64,000 nt of DNA, taken from NCBI RefSeq assembly GCF_004664715.2, contig NC_051082.1, positions 11,580,998 to 11,644,997 of the forward strand. Reading direction: 5' to 3'. The first letter of the stretch is position 1. Every line of letters starts with the position of its first letter. This stretch comes from Peromyscus leucopus (Eukaryota > Chordata > Mammalia > Rodentia > Cricetidae). This document shows positions 63,470 to 64,000 of the stretch, one piece after another. A program made the translations under genes and the position numbers. The notes under the pieces were generated by a model. The model ran no database searches, had not been told where the DNA came from, and was given only the letters and a program-made list of their open reading frames with translations.

Positions 63470-63775
63470 AACAACTTCAGGAGCTGGAGTGGCGAGGGGA
63501 GTGGGATGGGGGGGTAGAGAGCAGTAAAGACAGAGGAGTTCCAGCATAGGTCCCAGTGCTGGGGTCCAAGTAACTCGGAGGCCCCGGGAGTTTCCATAAG
63601 AAAGAGGCTTTGGGGAGGAAATGAGGAAATGAGCACAGAAAGGATAGGAAATACACTAACTCCACAAACTGTCCATCTCCTCTGACTGTGCAGTCTCAAG
63701 CCAAGACCTGGAGAATGGGAGGCGGGGCACGAGGATATCAGGGAGATATTCAACCCAAAAAACGGCTAGTAGAAA
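63470..63775. other. Unique sequence, no gene seen
   Basis: No repeat or exon recognised. Confidence 0.35.
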
Positions 63776-63799
63776 GGGAGAAGGAAAGAAAGGAGGGAG

Positions 63800-63862
<63 letters not shown>
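63776..63862 (+). repeat. (GA)n microsatellite
   Basis: GGAGAAGGAAAGAAAGGAGG leading into about 28 GA units (63805-63861). Confidence 0.97.
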
Positions 63863-63865
<3 letters not shown>

Positions 63866-64000
63866 CAAAAGCCTTGGTTGCCTCCCCTCCGCCTCCCCCC
63901 TGCTCGCCCCTCCTCTCTTCCCCCAAATCCATCCCTGAGGGAAGACCGCCCTTGGAGCCCAGGGAAGGCCGCCTCTGGGAGGGAACTGAGGGAGAAGGTT

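Overview
This window is non-coding rodent nuclear DNA. The SINE families are rodent-specific: B1 (7SL-derived), B2/B3 (tRNA-derived), B4/RSINE1 composites and ID-like heads. They sit among long CA/GT, GATA, ATGG, GAAA and GGA microsatellites and older mammalian repeats (MIR, L2, MER5, a URR1-like hAT element, MaLR LTRs). Several B1 copies read 'GTGTAGCTTTGCGCCTTTCCTGGATCTCG' style in their middle (8983-9012, 50975-51000) rather than the mouse type. That variant, plus a 430-bp LTR with B1-like blocks inside it, suggests a cricetid (hamster, deer mouse or vole group). The species call is inference.

No protein-coding exon, rRNA, functional tRNA or CRISPR array can be supported. The long open frames all come from stop-free tandem repeats, purine/pyrimidine tracts, CA/GT arrays or SINEs, and the GC-rich unique-sequence frames match nothing I recognise. 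The window therefore looks like a large intron or intergenic segment.

Layout. 1-5 kb: CA array, B4 SINEs, a 430-bp TCC tract, ATGG and GA arrays. 5-9 kb: mostly unique sequence with an unusually strong double heat-shock-element array (6449-6490), then a 19-bp minisatellite with higher-order structure (7570-8415). 9-14 kb: B1 with CCG expansion, B3, solo LTR, and a MaLR LTR split by a B3 copy with a 13-bp target duplication. 14-20 kb: G-rich tract, candidate regulatory block, 520-bp GATA/ATGG array, URR1-like transposon. 20-31 kb: mainly unique DNA with a striking AT-rich candidate regulatory block (27530-27725) next to back-to-back CA and GT arrays. 30-42 kb: B2, MaLR, L1 tail, long GAAA arrays, CCAT array, L2 relics, and two minisatellites (21 bp and 22 bp units). 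42-54 kb: the densest SINE region, with nested insertions. 54-64 kb: B4 copies, L2/MIR relics, a 600-bp candidate regulatory block (59660-60255), an ATGG array, GAA and GA tracts.

Several unique blocks (about 1.73, 6.95, 12.8, 15.9, 20.2, 27.6, 45.2, 46.4 and 59.9 kb) are rich in homeodomain-type TAAT/ATTA words and are low in repeats. They look like conserved non-coding elements of a developmental-gene neighbourhood. This is an inference from composition only; no alignment could be run. Boundaries of old repeats are approximate throughout.
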